Position numbers and translations under genes: made by a program. A stretch of 64,000 bases of DNA from positions 70,987-134,986 of the forward strand of contig ML976676.1 in assembly GCA_010015655.1 (NCBI GenBank). The letters are read 5' to 3'. Positions 22,641 to 35,265 of the stretch are shown here, piece by piece (position 1 is the stretch's first letter; the number at the start of each line of letters is the position of its first letter). A model generated the notes under the pieces. It was not told where the DNA came from. It searched no databases and saw nothing but the letters and a program-made list of their open reading frames with translations. Source of the DNA: Bimuria novae-zelandiae CBS 107.79. Its lineage: Eukaryota > Ascomycota > Dothideomycetes > Pleosporales > Didymosphaeriaceae.

Positions 22641-24245
22641 ATGGGTCTCGGCTTCCGCTTCAAGGCCAAGAAAAGCGAGGAGAGCTCCAACGAGAAGAAC
22701 GCTGCGCCAGCACCACCCCAGAGGAACTCACTCTCAATCGACCCTATACCACCAGCCTCAGCACATGGCTCGGGTGCTTTCCGCTTCACACTCCCCCCTA
22801 AGCCACGATACGAGTACAGGAGCTTCCGCTTGAGAGGAGAGTAAGTCACGACGTCTTGACGACTTGCAACGTAATTAGTCCTAATGTTGTCCTAGGTATG
22901 AGCAGCCTTGGGCAGGCGATGTAAGGCTCACGCGCACAAAATACAGTAACTGGATTGTGTATGGCGGTATTGTCATTGCACTGGGTATCTGCGGCTACCT
23001 GGTGTACGATGGCATGAAGGCTTCACACTCACTGAGCTCTGAAGGGGTCAGTCAATCTGTGCGCAGAATCTAGTAGCCCCGCTGACAGATTTATAGTATT
23101 GTTTGATCATGGAAGACAACTTTGACAAGAACGGTGTCGACGAGGCGCATTGGACCCACGAAGTTCAGGTACGCGGCTTTGCTTCCGCGCACATTCACGA
23201 CACAGACTGACTCATTGCATAGCTTTCTGGTTTTGGCACTGGCTCCTTTGACTGGACAACCAACGACCCGAAGAACACATTCACCGACGCTGACGGCCTG
23301 CACATCGTTCCTACCCTTACGACCGAGAGTACTGATATCACCGAGGAGCAACTCTTCAACGGATATACACTCAACATTACAAAGGCCGGCGGCGACGGAA
23401 GTTGTACGTCAGACAACTACAAGGACTGCTCGATCAGGTCCAACAATACACTTGGCACCATTATTCCTCCCGTCCGATCTGCTCGCCTTTCGACCAAGGG
23501 CAAGAAGTCTATCAAGTACGGCCGTGTTGAAGTTGTGGCTAAGATGCCACAAGGCGACTGGCTGTGGCCCGCTATCTGGTAAGACCACTGACAATCGCTT
23601 AATCCGCGCGTGATACTGACTGCCCACAGGATGATGCCCGAAGAAAGCAAGTACGGTCCCTGGCCCGCGAGTGGTGAGATCGACATTGCTGAGCTCCGTG
23701 GCAACGACTGGCACTACCCTCTTGGCCGCGACGGCGTAACTTCCACCCTCCATTGGGGTCCCGTTACTAAGCTTGACGCTTACTGGAAAACCTACGGCAC
23801 CATGTTTCTTCGTCGCACGGACTTCTCCAAGGGTTACCACACCTTCGGTCTGCAGTGGTCCGAAAACTACCTCTTCACATACCTAGACACCAGGCTAAAG
23901 CAAGTCTTCTACATGGGGTTCGACCCCAAGAAGACCATGTGGGAGGAGGGCGGTTTCGCCGGCCAGACGGCGAACAACAGCCTTGTGGAGAACCCGTGGA
24001 ACCAGACCGGCAACTCGAACACGCCTTTCGATGAGAACTTCTTCCTCATCTTGAACGTCGCTGTCGGTGCGTCCAACGGATGGTTCTACGAGGGCAAGGG
24101 TGACAAGCCATGGGTCGATAACAGCCCTACCGCTCAGTCCGACTTCATCAAAGCGAAGGACCGGTGGCTTCCTACCTGGGGCGAGGGGAACGACCGCGGC
24201 ATGACTGTGAAGAGCGTCAAGATGTGGCAGCAGGGCAAATGCTAG
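22641..24245 (+). CDS. membrane-anchored glycoside hydrolase family 16 protein (beta-glucanase-like)
   Basis: Exons 22641-22840, 22896-23046, 23097-23168, 23223-23578 and 23630-24245; introns of 50-55 nt; 464 residues. The N-terminal ~90 residues are polar and cytosolic in type. A single membrane segment (NWIVYGGIVIALGICGYLVY) follows, then an extracellular GH16 domain with GRVEVVAKMPQGDWLWPAIW and the active-site string GEIDIAELRG, which carries both catalytic Glu residues (E-I-D-I-A-E). The C-terminal half has FHTFG-like YHTFGLQWS and LNVAVGA, typical of the beta-1,3-glucan-binding/laminarinase-like branch. It is likely a type II membrane protein that cuts or remodels beta-glucan in the wall. 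Substrate is inferred from the family. Confidence 0.93.
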
Positions 24246-26243
24246 GCACTTCGCCGATTTTCGTATTTCTCTTCGTTGGGTATACCTCTTCACGGCGTTT
24301 GCACACAGACGGATACGCATAACGGCACACATGCAATGTTACACTACTAGATCTACTTAACTAATAATTCACGAACACGATATCAATTGCATGCTGCCTC
24401 TCCATCCATGAACTTCGCATATACCCTCATGAAACCCGCCGGGGAAGCAGTTTTGCTCTGTCGGGGCATGCCTTGTTTGTTTGTCTGTCCATGCACCGCT
24501 ACGTTTCACCTGTTTGCCGCGGAACCTTCCGTCTGTAGTCACACGGAGTCAGCGCCATCGAGCAGCTACAGGCTCAACAACAATGGCTGCAGTAGCGCCC
24601 TCGCCAAAAACCCTACCCTACCCTACCCTATTTCCTATTCCATCCATCTCCACAAAACCATCATCCTACTGTACTTCCTTTTCGCGCTCACCGCTGCGCA
24701 ATAAAGCCTATTATGCATATCCCACATCTCAAAAAAAAAATATCTTGCTCGCTACCCCTGCGCATGTGGCGAGCAATAGGCCCACACAGCCATAGCGCAC
24801 CCACGCCCCGGTCATTTCACAACACGAACATGAGCTCGCGAGGAGACCCGGTACGGCACGGCGGAAGGCGCCGCGCAACGCCCTCATCAGAAAAAAAACG
24901 ATAAGCTAGACTCGTTCCTAATGCGGCGTCGCACCACGCGGCTAGGCGTGGCTTTTTCCCAGGTTTCTGATTGCGCACCGCGGAAACATCGTCGCATGCC
25001 ACTGCATACATACACAAAAATAGACTTTCTTGCACAGTTATGTTGTTTTCCTGGCTGCTGGAGTATGTACAATCTATCTGCTCACCAGGATTGGATTTTG
25101 TTCGGACCCGCATCTTGCTTGTGTGTGCTAGGGGTGCTGATAAGGACGCTGGGTGTGCAGCAAGCGGCTGAGAAGGTCGAGCCGGGGCAATGCATCGTGC
25201 GTTGTTGAGTCCAGGGGGAGTTGGTGGCGAGCTTTGTTGAGGCGTTTTCGATATCGAGGTGCGCATGGGAAGACGAGATTTGCAGGCTTCGAGAATGTGG
25301 TGGACGAACGCGCGCGCGAGGGAGCCGCTTCCCTGTGGGGGGTGGGGGTAGGCTGAGAATTCGCAGCTGGGCTGTAGATCGTTAACTTTAACTCAATGGA
25401 TACATGTACGTATGTACCGCGGACGGGGGTGCTAGAAAATTCCGTTATCACGGACGTGCTGGCTGGGGCTCAGGCGAGATAGGTGGGGATTACAAGGGAT
25501 TGCATCATGATCCTTGGGGTTTTCCATCATCCGATTTCCTGGTACTATCGGATCCCCCGAGAATGTCTTTATGTGTGGTGCCTGTTATATGACGATCAAG
25601 GACTGGGTTGTTGTCCGCCCGTGGTTTGCTACTGAGCTTCAGCATATCGACCTCATGAGGCCGTACGATGGCCGCGAAAGCCCGTAGAGAGTTTCCATAG
25701 CGATGAACGCGTGGCTAACGTGACACTCAGAGAAATCGAAAATTGAACCATCCCAGGGCTGAGTGATGCCGTATCAGACAATTTGGTCGGGTTGCCACAG
25801 TGATATGGGCAAGAACTGGGGCAGCTTGGATGCCTATCCGGCCTCAATCAGCGTTTTCCCCAGACGCTGATTGATAGGTGGATAGGTGGCTACAAGCTCA
25901 GGACAAGTTCAAGCTTCACTGCTACCATTCTTTTCCATGAGCTGCCACGCTTGTGGTACAGGCTTCGTTCTCAGGCGGACATTTCTGCACGTTCCGATAC
26001 GCACAACTCATCCCATACTCCATAGCAAGATGCTGGAGAACGTGTTCGAAGATGTCGTGAAGAGGGATTCAGGCCGCATAGGCTCGTTAACGTTATGAAG
26101 CGTATTCTTCCATTGGGAACGCTATCAGGGTCTTCTCCAGCCTATCTATCCAAACCCGACGACCTCCACCAATTCATCCCTTCGGCCATGGTTAGCGCCA
26201 CGATGCGCCCGTACCCCATCCATCCATCTCATCCCATCCCACT
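24246..26243. other. 2-kb intergenic region between convergent genes
   Basis: No protein-like frame. It holds a short CCCTAC-repeat stretch (about 24613-24633), homopolymer A runs near 24732, and a GC-rich GCGCGCG patch near 25310. Nothing here can be assigned a function. Confidence 0.5.
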
Positions 26244-27484
26244 CTAATCCAAGCTCTGGATCTGCACCTTGATACACCCCGTCTTAGGATCCGCCGCCGT
26301 CTTAAACGCCTCGACCGCCTGCTCCAGGTTAAACCGATGCGTAACCAACGGCCTCAAATCAATGAGCCCATTCGAAACCAACCGAATCGCCTTCGGCCAC
26401 GTGTTGGCATAGCGGTACTGGAACTGCAGATCTACTTCACGCGTGGACAGGCGCATGAACGGGATCTTCATCTCGTTCTTGCCGACGCCGATGACGAAGA
26501 CCTTGCCGCCGAACTTGACGGTCTGGATGGCGGAGTTGATGGAAGATTCCACACCCGTGCACTCCATCGCTGTATCCTTGTGAGCAATTACCCTCCATCA
26601 AACCGTCACCATGAAAAGAAGAAAGGAAGAACTCACCAACAGCAGGCTCAATGCCCATAGCCGCCACAACCTTCGCCTGAAAATCCGCCGGCGAATGCGA
26701 GAACTCCACTTTGTGAGTCAGCAGCCCCGGGATGATCTTCTTCGCAAAGTCCAACCGCCCCTGATCGATATCCGTGATAAGCAGCGGCGCCGCTCCCGCA
26801 GCTCGACAGCACAGCGCGGTGACGAGCCCGATCGGCCCCGCGCCGCACACCACGACGGGGTCGCCCAGCTTGACGCCTGCGCGGTCCATGCCCGCGAGCG
26901 CGACGCTGAGAGGCTCCAACATCGCGCCATCCTCCCATGTGAGGTTGTCGGGCAGCTTGTGGCACCACACGGCGGGGTGTTTGAGGTAGCGCCGCAGCAG
27001 CCCGGGGACGGGTGGCGTGGAGAGGAATAGCACGCTTTCGCACCCGTTGTACCGGCCTATGAGACAGGGCTCGCAGGTCATGCAGGGGATGTTTGGCTCG
27101 ACGGCGACGCGGTCGCCGGGTTTGAGGTTCGTGACTGAGGGGTGCACGGCGAGAACTTGGGCAGAGGACTCGTGGCCGAGGATGTGCGTGTCTTCGACGA
27201 TCATCGGTCCGATGCAGCCCTGGCCTCAAATATCAGTATTCATACATTCCATTTGAGAGAGTGAATCGGTGGGGGGGGCGTACAGCATGCCAGAAATGAA
27301 TATCACTCCCACAGATACCCGTGCTCTTAACATTCAGCAACACCTCACCCTCCTTCAGATCCCCGCCCTTCTGCACGCTCTCCAAGCTCGGCTCTGCCTC
27401 CGCTACCCACAGCTCATGCGCGGGATTCGTATACACGCCGATATTCGCCTTGGTTGGCTTAACCTCTGTCGTGGTTGTGCTCAT
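26244..27484 (-). CDS. lad1: L-arabinitol 4-dehydrogenase (zinc, NAD-dependent)
   Basis: Exons 27484-27284, 27219-26637 and 26569-26244; introns of 64 and 67 nt; 369 residues. A zinc medium-chain dehydrogenase that oxidises L-arabinitol to L-xylulose in the fungal L-arabinose pathway (cytosol). Visible features: STGICGSD with the catalytic zinc Cys, ILGHES with His and Glu, the structural zinc cluster [15 protein letters not shown], an NAD Rossmann motif GAGPIG, and TDIDQGR with the Asp expected for NAD rather than NADP. N-terminal NIGVYTNP and LESVQKG and the C-terminus [15 protein letters not shown] match LAD rather than xylitol dehydrogenase. Sorbitol or xylitol activity is possible. The upstream region has tandem stress/CCAAT-type sites. 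Confidence 0.93.
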
Positions 27485-28212
27485 CTTGCCTCGCTTCAAA
27501 TTCTCAAATCCTCAATCTTCTTAAAATATCCAAACCAACCTAGGTTATACCTTGTCCAGATCCACAGAAGCCCTTCAATTCGTAGCAAATCTCGAAGACG
27601 GAGTAACAGAATAAATATCCAATGCCCGACCGTCTGAAAAAGAAAGTCAACAGATCACCTGCCTCCAAAAACACCCCCCCGCGGAGATTTTATAAGCTAC
27701 CCCTCCAATCTAAGCTACCCCTCCAATCGAGCCCTGGAGGGGCCGCCTAGCTCCCTAAGCCCTAGTTCTAGCTTCCCCCAAGGAAGCATTTCCACGAATG
27801 GCAACCCGCGCCCGCCGCTACGGGCCAGTGACGGGGCGGCGGCAGTCCAAAAAAAAGGGTACGTTGCGGGTCTTGACCAGTTTCAAAATGTCACGATGGC
27901 AGCGCGTGGTGTTGAGGGGTGCGCCCCAGGGAGAAATGCGGGTTACCGCGGTAGGCGGAGTACTAAGCGAACGAGGACTTGACTGTGGCAGAATGCAGCA
28001 TATGGTTGTGGTTATTTTAGGTCAAAAGGGAAAAGAAAACCTGTTAAACGCGTCGCTGATTCCTGTGCATGTACGTGCTCACGGTGCGCCAGCACAGTCT
28101 AACAGACCGTCCGCGATAAATTGCACCATGTTATCAACGCTATGAGAGTAGCATCATGCTGCCCAAGAACTCTTCTTCATTCAAACATAAAAGTACACAC
28201 CACACAACATCT
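27485..28212. other. upstream region of the L-arabinitol dehydrogenase gene
   Basis: This lies between the LAD start and the HIS4 3' end. It holds the tandem 18-bp repeat described separately, C-rich runs and no gene-like frame. Confidence 0.5.
27693..27728 (-). promoter_or_regulatory. tandem 18-bp repeat with CCAAT and CCCCT (STRE-like) motifs
   Basis: The unit TAAGCTACCCCTCCAATC occurs twice head to tail at 27693-27710 and 27711-27728, about 210-245 bp upstream of the LAD ATG. Each copy has a CCCCT (AGGGG on the gene strand, the stress-response element core) and a CCAAT box; another AGGGG follows near 27735. Binding is inferred only. Confidence 0.45.
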
Positions 28213-30941
28213 CTACGCAACACCCAAACGCAACGACACAGCCCGCCGGTGCGCCTCTAACTGTTCCACACGCGCAAGTTCCATAACCGCCGCCCCAACA
28301 TTCTGTAGACCCTCGTAAGAGAGGTTAGACGAGGTAATGTGCTTGATGTATGACCCCAGATTGACGCCGGAATATTGCTTCGCGTATCCAAACGTTGCTG
28401 TTCACATTAGTACAACTTTCATGATCACTGAATGAGAGGGCTTACGCAGAGAGTGGTTGACACCAGCGGAATAGTCTCCCACCGACTCTGGCGTCCACTG
28501 ACCGATGAACACGGATCCAGCATTCTCTACAAGATCGACCACCTTCTCCGCGTCCTGGACCTGCAGGATGAGATGCTCGGGCGCGTAGTCGTTGCTCAGC
28601 TTCATGGCTTCTTCGATGCTGTCCACGACAAGGGTGAGAGAATGCTCGATCGCGCCTCTCACGATATCCACACGAGGCAGCGCGTTGGCCTGCTTGTCAA
28701 GCTCGTCCTCAATGGCAGCGAGTTGCTCCTCATTGAGGCCCACAGCGATGCAGATAACCTGCGAATCGACACCGTGCTCCGCCTGACTGAGTAGGTCTGA
28801 GGCGACGAAGATCGGATTCGACGACGCATCGGCGACAACGAGGACTTCACTAGGCCCCGCGGGCATGTCGATGCTGACACCTGCATTGGTGTCGTTCGAC
28901 ACGATCATCTTGGCCGCGGTGACGAATTGGTTGCCAGGACCCAAGATCTTATCAACCTTGGACACGCTCTCGGTGCCATAAGCCATGGCTGCGACAGCTT
29001 GCGCACCTCCTGCGAGAACAATAACTTCAGCGCCGACTTTGTGGGCGGCATAGACGATCTCGGGAGTCACGGAACCGTCTGAGCGTGGGGGTGTCGCGAG
29101 CACGATCTTCTTGCAACCAGCGACCAGAGCGGGAACACCGAGCATGAGAGCCGAGGACGGTAATACAGCTGTTCCCCCAGGGACGTAAAGGCCGACGCGC
29201 TCGATCGAGCGCGAGAAGCGGGAGCAGACGACGCCAGGCATTGTTTCCACAATCAAGGGCTTCTCCTCTTTCTGTGCGGCGTGGAACTTCCGGATGTTTT
29301 CGAAGGAGATGTCTATCGCCTTCGCTGTTTCAGGTGCGAGTTTCATGAGATGCTCTGGGAAGGGTGCTTTGAGAACTGGTGATGTGAGTGACGTCGCTTT
29401 CTCGAACTTGTGCGTGTATTCAAGGACTGCTGCATCGCCTCGTGTCTTTACAGCTTCTATTATGGGGTTGCATATGCCGATGATCTTCTCACTGGATCGT
29501 TGTGATGGTCGCTGGAGAGCCGCTTGAATCGCCTTCGGTGACTCCTTCGAGGTGACGAGTCGTCTCATGGCTATCCGTCCATTCTTCAGTCCTGCGGGGT
29601 CGTCTTTGCTCTTTGATATTTCAGCTGCCTCCTTCACTGCCTCCTTTGTGCTAGTATCATTCGATGTACCATTAGTCGCTGCTGCTGCTGCTGCTTGAGC
29701 GGCGAAGGCAGGCTTAGCATCACCCTGCCTCCGCTTGACCTTTATGCTCTTCGCGTCCAGATTACGCTCAACGTCCTCCAATGATACACCGGCAGAGACA
29801 CACTTGGTCAATGCAAAGTATAGCAAATCTGCGGCCTCGAAAGCGATGTCTTCCTTTGTGTTCGCATCGCATAATTCGGTGGCTTCCTCGAGAATCTTTG
29901 CTCGCAGAAGTTGAGAGTCGTTGAACAACCGCGCGGTGTATGAGCCTGCCGGAGCAGACTCCTTGCGGCTTTGAAGGGTCTTCTGGAGCTTCGAAAGGCC
30001 TCGATACTGGCCGAAGCAGGTTGGTGTCGCGAGGTGGCAGAATCCTACATACAAGTCAGTCCATGCCGCTCCAGCGTGAAGACAGCTTGCCTACCTCTGC
30101 CCTTCTGCCTTACAACAAACTGCAGACAGTCATTGTCGCAGTCCAGCGATATCGAAACCAATTCCTGTACATCACCGCTCGACTCTCCCTTATACCACAG
30201 CCCCCTCTTTCGACTCTGGTACACGCCTCGCCCAGTTTCCAAGCTCTTCGCCACACTCTCCTCGCTGCTGTAGACCAACCCAAGCGCGATGCCCCGCTCA
30301 TCAGTCACCAGGGTTGTGAACAAGCCATCCGGTCTGTCGCTCGTCGCATTCGCCATGAGCAGCTTCGCGACGCTCATCAGCCCTGGACCGGGCTCAGCGT
30401 CTACCTTGAGCGCCTGCGCAGGGATAACGGGTATGGCACCCAGCTTCGCCACTCGCACGACATCCTCCAGTGTCGGGTTCGAGAACGAGACGAACACGTC
30501 CGGTCGGTCGGTCCCGTACTCCTTCAGCCACGCCTCTGCAAATTCCACATCCTGCATCTGGTGCGCATACACGTCGACTTGAGTCCCCGCAATCGCTTCG
30601 ATGTTTTCTTCCCGCGTGCTTCCAGGCAGGCACAGCACTATCCGGTCTTGGTCGATGTTCTTCTCAAGCAGCTGAGAGAGTTGCTGGCGCGTAACGAAGA
30701 CTTTGGCGGCGCCGGCGTCGAGCAGCGAGATGACGTCGTCAATGGAGTCGAGGGATGCGACGCCGAGGTAGTTCGTGTAGCGGCCGACGGACTGCTGGAG
30801 GTGGACGAGGGCTTGGTCGAGCGTCTCGGGCGTGACACCGGCGAAGACGGTGCCGATGTAGGACAATTGCTGGGGATTGAGGCCGTGGGTCGGCTGTTGG
30901 TAGGTCTGCAAGTCAATTGCAGCGAGAAGAGGAGGCGCCAT
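28213..30941 (-). CDS. his4: trifunctional histidine biosynthesis protein HIS4
   Basis: Exons 30941-30095, 30044-28446 and 28397-28213; introns of 50 and 48 nt; 876 residues. It catalyses steps 2, 3 and 9-10 of histidine synthesis. After an N-terminal domain of ~200 residues come phosphoribosyl-AMP cyclohydrolase (GLWYKGESSGDVQEL, SLDCDNDCL, then FCH split by intron 1) and phosphoribosyl-ATP pyrophosphatase (LLRAKILEEATELCD, EAADLLYFAL; residues ~300-390). A low-complexity Ala-rich linker encoded by six GCT/AGC triplets (29678-29695) follows. Histidinol dehydrogenase (MPAGPSEVLVVAD, LSQAEHGVDSQV, GDYSAGVNH-LPTFGYA) ends EAHRRAV. Start: MAPPLLAAID at 30941; an in-frame ATG at 31055 would add a basic Ser/Arg-rich leader, so an alternative longer form is possible. 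Confidence 0.97.
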
Positions 30942-31682
30942 GATTGCGACTGCCTTCAGAATAGAACCAGCAGTAGTAACTGTGCGGATTGAAGGGTGAG
31001 TCGTTGCGCGGAAAGAGATTCGACTAATTCGACTAACATTTGACAATGACGGCAACTAATCGCGGGGCACCGCCGATGGCGGCCACAGGAAGAACACTGT
31101 GTGTTAGCGCGTCGAGCCTTTTTCGGGACAGAATTGTCTTGTCTCCTGTTCTGATTCGCGGCAGCTGCGAGGCACCGTCTATCTGGTTATGCTTTTGCCT
31201 CACCGATATTGCTATCGTCAATTCTGACAGGTTCCTCGACGGCTCCTCGACGGTTCCTCGTTACCCCATGCCCCACCATACACGGTATGCATTTCGCTCC
31301 TTCCCGCTAACCGCGTTTGGAAGCATCTCACTTCCCTTTCAATTCACTTCAGAGCAAACATTGAACTTCGGCTCCTGCCTGCCACGCTCAATAACCAGTA
31401 CACACGCGTGAAAGTATCGAATTCATCTATATACGACTGGCCACATGTCGATTTCCCATCGTCCGACCCCGCCTGTGATCATCCCCTCTTCAGACTAGGG
31501 ACCTCCCTACATCCATGAATACACCGTAACTAATCATGCTCCACTCTGTATATATAATCACCGCCCAGCAGCGCCCAAACTTCCAGTGTTTATTATTCAC
31601 CTCCATTTCTCAACCACATATAAATCCACCCATCAATCTATTCAACTGTGCTCCACCACCACAGCCTATAACTTCCACTGCA
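30942..31682. other. intergenic region between HIS4 and the epoxide hydrolase pseudogene
   Basis: Promoter side of HIS4 (minus) and of the pseudogene (plus). A TATATAAT stretch occurs at about 31550, about 130 bp before the pseudogene start. No other gene is seen, and no GCN4/CPC1-type TGACTC site was recognised with confidence. Confidence 0.45.
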
Positions 31683-32969
31683 ATGTCCTACACCCCACCT
31701 CCCTCCGCCCGCCCCTTCACCCTCCACATCCCAGACCAAGACCTCTCCGACTGGCGCCAACTCCTAACCCTCAGCAACCTCGGCCCCAAAACCTACAAAA
31801 ACAGTATCAACACCTTGCACGAAAACTTCGGCATATCCTACTCCTGGCTCGCAGCCGCAAAACACCACTGGCTCAACACATACTCCTGGCGCTCGTAGGA
31901 AGCCTACATCAATTCCTTCCCCAACTACAAAACCACCATCGACGACATTGACGTGCACTTCGTCGGACTCTTCTCGTCTAAGAAAGATGCGGTGCCGATA
32001 ATGTTTTTGCACGGGTGGCCGGGGAGTTTCATCGAGTTTTTACCGATGTTGGAGCCGGTGAAGAAGAAGTGGGAGGGGAAGGAGTTGCCGTATCAATTCG
32101 TTGTGCCGAGTTTGCCGGGGTATACGCTGAGTTCGCGGGGGCCGGCGGAGCGCGACTGGTCGATGATGGATACGGCGGCGGTGATGGAGAAGTTGATGCG
32201 CGGGCTTGGGTTTGACAAGTATTTTGTGCAGGGCGGGGATGTGGGCAGCATGGTGGCCAGGGTGATGAGCGCCATGTTTGGGAGTGTTGTCGGTGTGCAT
32301 TGTAAGTGGTGTGGTTCCGGGGAGGGAGAGAGTGGGAGAGGTAAGGCGGTGCTAACACTTGGGGCACAGTGAACATGTTCATGGCATCCGCCGCACCCGA
32401 CCCCTCCAAGCTCAGCCCCCTCGAACAGCGCGCTGTCGAGAATGCCACCAAGTGGTGCGAAATCGGTACCGCCTACGCGCAGGAACACGGCACGCGGCCC
32501 AGCACCATCGGACACGTGCTCTCGTCCAACCCTCTAGCTATGCTCGCATGGTAATTTTCCCCCTCCTCCCCCAGTCCCCGACCACCACAAAACCTAACCA
32601 TCCCCAGGATCGGCGAAAAATTCCTCGAATGGCTCGACCCAGCCACCATTCCCTCCCTCGACAATCCTCACAGACGTGTCCCTATACTACTTCACCAACT
32701 CCTTCCCACCAGCCTCTACCCATACCGGGCATCCTTCCGGGGTCCCCGTATGCAAGTACCTCCGCTCACAAAGCCGACGGGGTACTCGTTCTTCCCGCAC
32801 GAGCTGTTTCCCGGCGTACGGCACCTCCTCGAGAGCGTCCCCGCTGGTGAGCTACAGCGTGCACGAAGAGGGCGGACATTTCGCGGCACTGGAGAAACCC
32901 GCAGAACTGTGGGGCGATGTGGAGGAGTTCGTTGGGACAGTGTTGAACGGGAAGGGAGGGAAGCTGTGA
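31683..32969 (+). pseudogene. epoxide hydrolase-like alpha/beta hydrolase, disabled
   Basis: The N-terminal epoxide-hydrolase domain reads MSYTPPPSARPFTLHIP..LSDWRQLL, then TAG at 31896-31898, then the frame continues EAYINSFPNYKTTIDD with FLHGWPGSFIEFLPM (oxyanion loop HGWPG) and VQGGDVGSMVAR (nucleophile Asp of the G-D-x-G elbow). Two possible introns (from about 32302 and 32553) lead to ...LNMFMASAAPDPSKLSPLE and IGEKFLEWLDP. After that the conserved strings alternate between two frames: SLYYFTNSFP, then TSLYPYRASF, then GVPVCKYL, then TKPTGYSFFPHELFPGVR, then VSYSVHEEGGHFAALEKP (the catalytic His region). One stop and several frameshifts make this a clear pseudogene. All changes look like ordinary indels, not RIP. 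Confidence 0.88.
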
Positions 32970-33190
32970 TGGGATGCTGACTGGTTGATATCCCGATCGT
33001 AGCTTTATTGCATGAATAAACTGAGCGCTTCCCTATATCCCTTATTCTGACCGTGAGGAAGATGTTGACCAAATAATGCCGTACCCAAGCGCAGCGCGTC
33101 GCTCCTTTGCTATCTAAAATTTCAAACGGGACGCGCAGCGCTTTAAACGCCAACGCCGCCCAATGCCCGCATATCGCACACTCCTCCATC

Positions 33191-35265
33191 TTACTCGTCC
33201 GCCTCGTTATCCCAAATCTCCACCTCCTTATTCTCCAGCTCCTTCATTTTGTCCTCTGGGAAAATCGTGCTCTCAGGCAAGCCCGTCTTCCCATAGTTCA
33301 CCACCGGCCCGACCGTCGAGCTCCACTGAGTTCTCCGCTCCATCAGCGTGCGTATCGGCTCGCCAACGCCGGGCCTAGTCACCCCAGCGTTAGGCAGCGG
33401 ATGCGATCCACCGCCCGCCCCACCCGGCCGTTTGGTCTGCTTCTTGCCCTTGCCAATGTTGCGGTTGCGTTTGAGGTATGCCTGGTTGAGCTGCCCGTCG
33501 AGGTCGTCCGCAATATCGTTGTACTCCTGCTGGGCCATGCGCGCGTCGGTGAGCTCGAGGAGGCGCTGTTTGCGTGCACCGTTGATGATGGATTGTTTGC
33601 GGAGTTCGTCTTGGAGGACGCGGAGACGGGCGGCAACTTCGTCGTCAAAGTGCGAATCGTAGTCGAAGGTAGTGGTCTCGGTGTCGGCGTCGGTGATGAT
33701 GCCGTTGTGCTTTAGCTCGAGGAGGATGCGCTCGTTTAGAGAGGCGTAGTCTGTCCTCGTGCCTATGGGCGGCACTTTCCACCCCTGTTGAACGAGCTCG
33801 GACAGCTGGGTCGCAGCGGGTAGAGAGTTCTCGTTATTTGTGTCGGTCGGTGCTCCAGCGCCCTCGTCTATGTCCATAGCATCGCCATTGACGCCGTTAG
33901 TGTCGCTGGCGTTGCTTGGATTGCCTCTTCCCTCTGGCCGGAGCGTAGCAAGCAGACGCGATAGCAGAGGCCCTGTTGAAATATCTTCGGTGGTCAAGAA
34001 ATCGTCTGTCATGTTCTCGTAGGAGCCTCGTGCTTCGTTCGGAGGCAGACGGTCGCTCATTTCAGGGTAGTTCTGCCCGTCTTCCTCCGCCCAGATCTCC
34101 TTGTAGTGTTTCAAGCCCCGCCTAGGAAGCACAAACGGACTCAGACGATCACCTCGCTCTTTCAGGAATGCCATGTCCTCCTCAGTCAAGCGGCGTATGT
34201 ATGGCTCGACGTGGTTGGCGAATATTGTAGCGTTGACTTGCGGCGTGGGTTTTGCATTGGAGAAGTCCTTGTCTGGCGGAATGCCTGCTGTTCGATCCCT
34301 GAGGTCGCTTTCTGGGAAATCGGCAACGCAGTAGATTTCTTTTCGCTCCTCCACGCCCATGCCCGGAGTAACCTCTCGGATGTGGTATATCGTGGGATCG
34401 TCAAATTTGGACGGGTCGGGACCAAAGGTTTGGAACCGAGGCACCGCAGGGGCCGGCGGCGGCTGGTGGGAAGCATCGGTATCCGTGGGCGAAGGCGCAT
34501 CGACGGGCCCGGTGCCAGCAGCTGATGGGGCTGCTTGTGAGGTAGGGGATGATAGCGCGGAAGAGTTGTCTACTGCGATTGTCAGAGACCTAGTGTTTTG
34601 CTGCAGGCCCTTTCCACAGGATACCATGGCCACACAACCCGGCTAGATGGCGAAGGGAGTAGAGGCTGCTCTTGTCCAGTGCACTGCGTCTTCCAGAAGA
34701 AAACAGAAGTGCGCAAATAAGCAATGAGACAGATGGGGAGGGGCTCACCTTTGTGAACATCAACCCCGTCCTGGCGAGCGACGCCATGGGCACCTACCGC
34801 CAGCGGTCGCTCCTCTTCGGCGGTTGACTTTTTGATCTTTTTCAACTTGTGCTTGCGCTCCTCTTGGTCCTTGTCGCCTGGGCGCTCCTTCTCTCTGTCG
34901 TGCGCAGGCCGGTTCTTCTTAAGACTTTGCAGCTCTCTCAACGCGCTGTTGGAGACGTCGCATCGCTTCTGCACATTCCCAAGCACTTTGCTCTCTATAG
35001 TCTCCCGCATGCTGATTAGAAGCGTGCTCGAGGGTACCGGCTGGATAGACTGCGAGCTGGCACCGGGCCGATCTAGGACCTCTTCGATGGTAACATCGCA
35101 TTTCTTGGACAGGGCACTGAGATTCGCCCGAAAGTAAGAGTTCGCCGACGATGGCTCGGCGGAACTGCGCACGGTGGGTAGGGGCGTTGTATTGCGGCTC
35201 CGTGGTGCGCCCGACGGCTTCGATCCTGGTTTCGCCTTGCCCTTGCTGCTCGTGTTCTTCGACAT
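33191..35265 (-). CDS. ngg1: ADA3/NGG1, SAGA/ADA histone acetyltransferase subunit
   Basis: Exons 35265-34749 and 34572-33191; a 176-nt intron, the longest in the window; 632 residues. A Ser/Pro/Lys-rich N-terminus has a basic cluster (KHKLKKIKK). A linker and an acidic middle follow. The C-terminal Ada3 domain reads LRVLQDELRKQSIINGARKQ, then LLELTDARMAQQEYNDI and DGQLNQAYLKRNR. Ada3 bridges Gcn5/Ada2 to the rest of SAGA in the nucleus. The 3' end converges on the epoxide hydrolase pseudogene; the start lies 256 bp from a transposon block. Confidence 0.9.

Noticed and set aside
24608..24636. CCCTAC repeats resembling telomere sequence
   Set aside because: The unit is CCCTAC and only four copies occur, not the CCCTAA of fungal telomeres; it lies in an ordinary intergenic region.
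28213..35265. A metabolic gene cluster around LAD, HIS4 and the epoxide hydrolase
   Set aside because: The genes belong to unrelated pathways and no backbone synthase, transporter or regulator is present.
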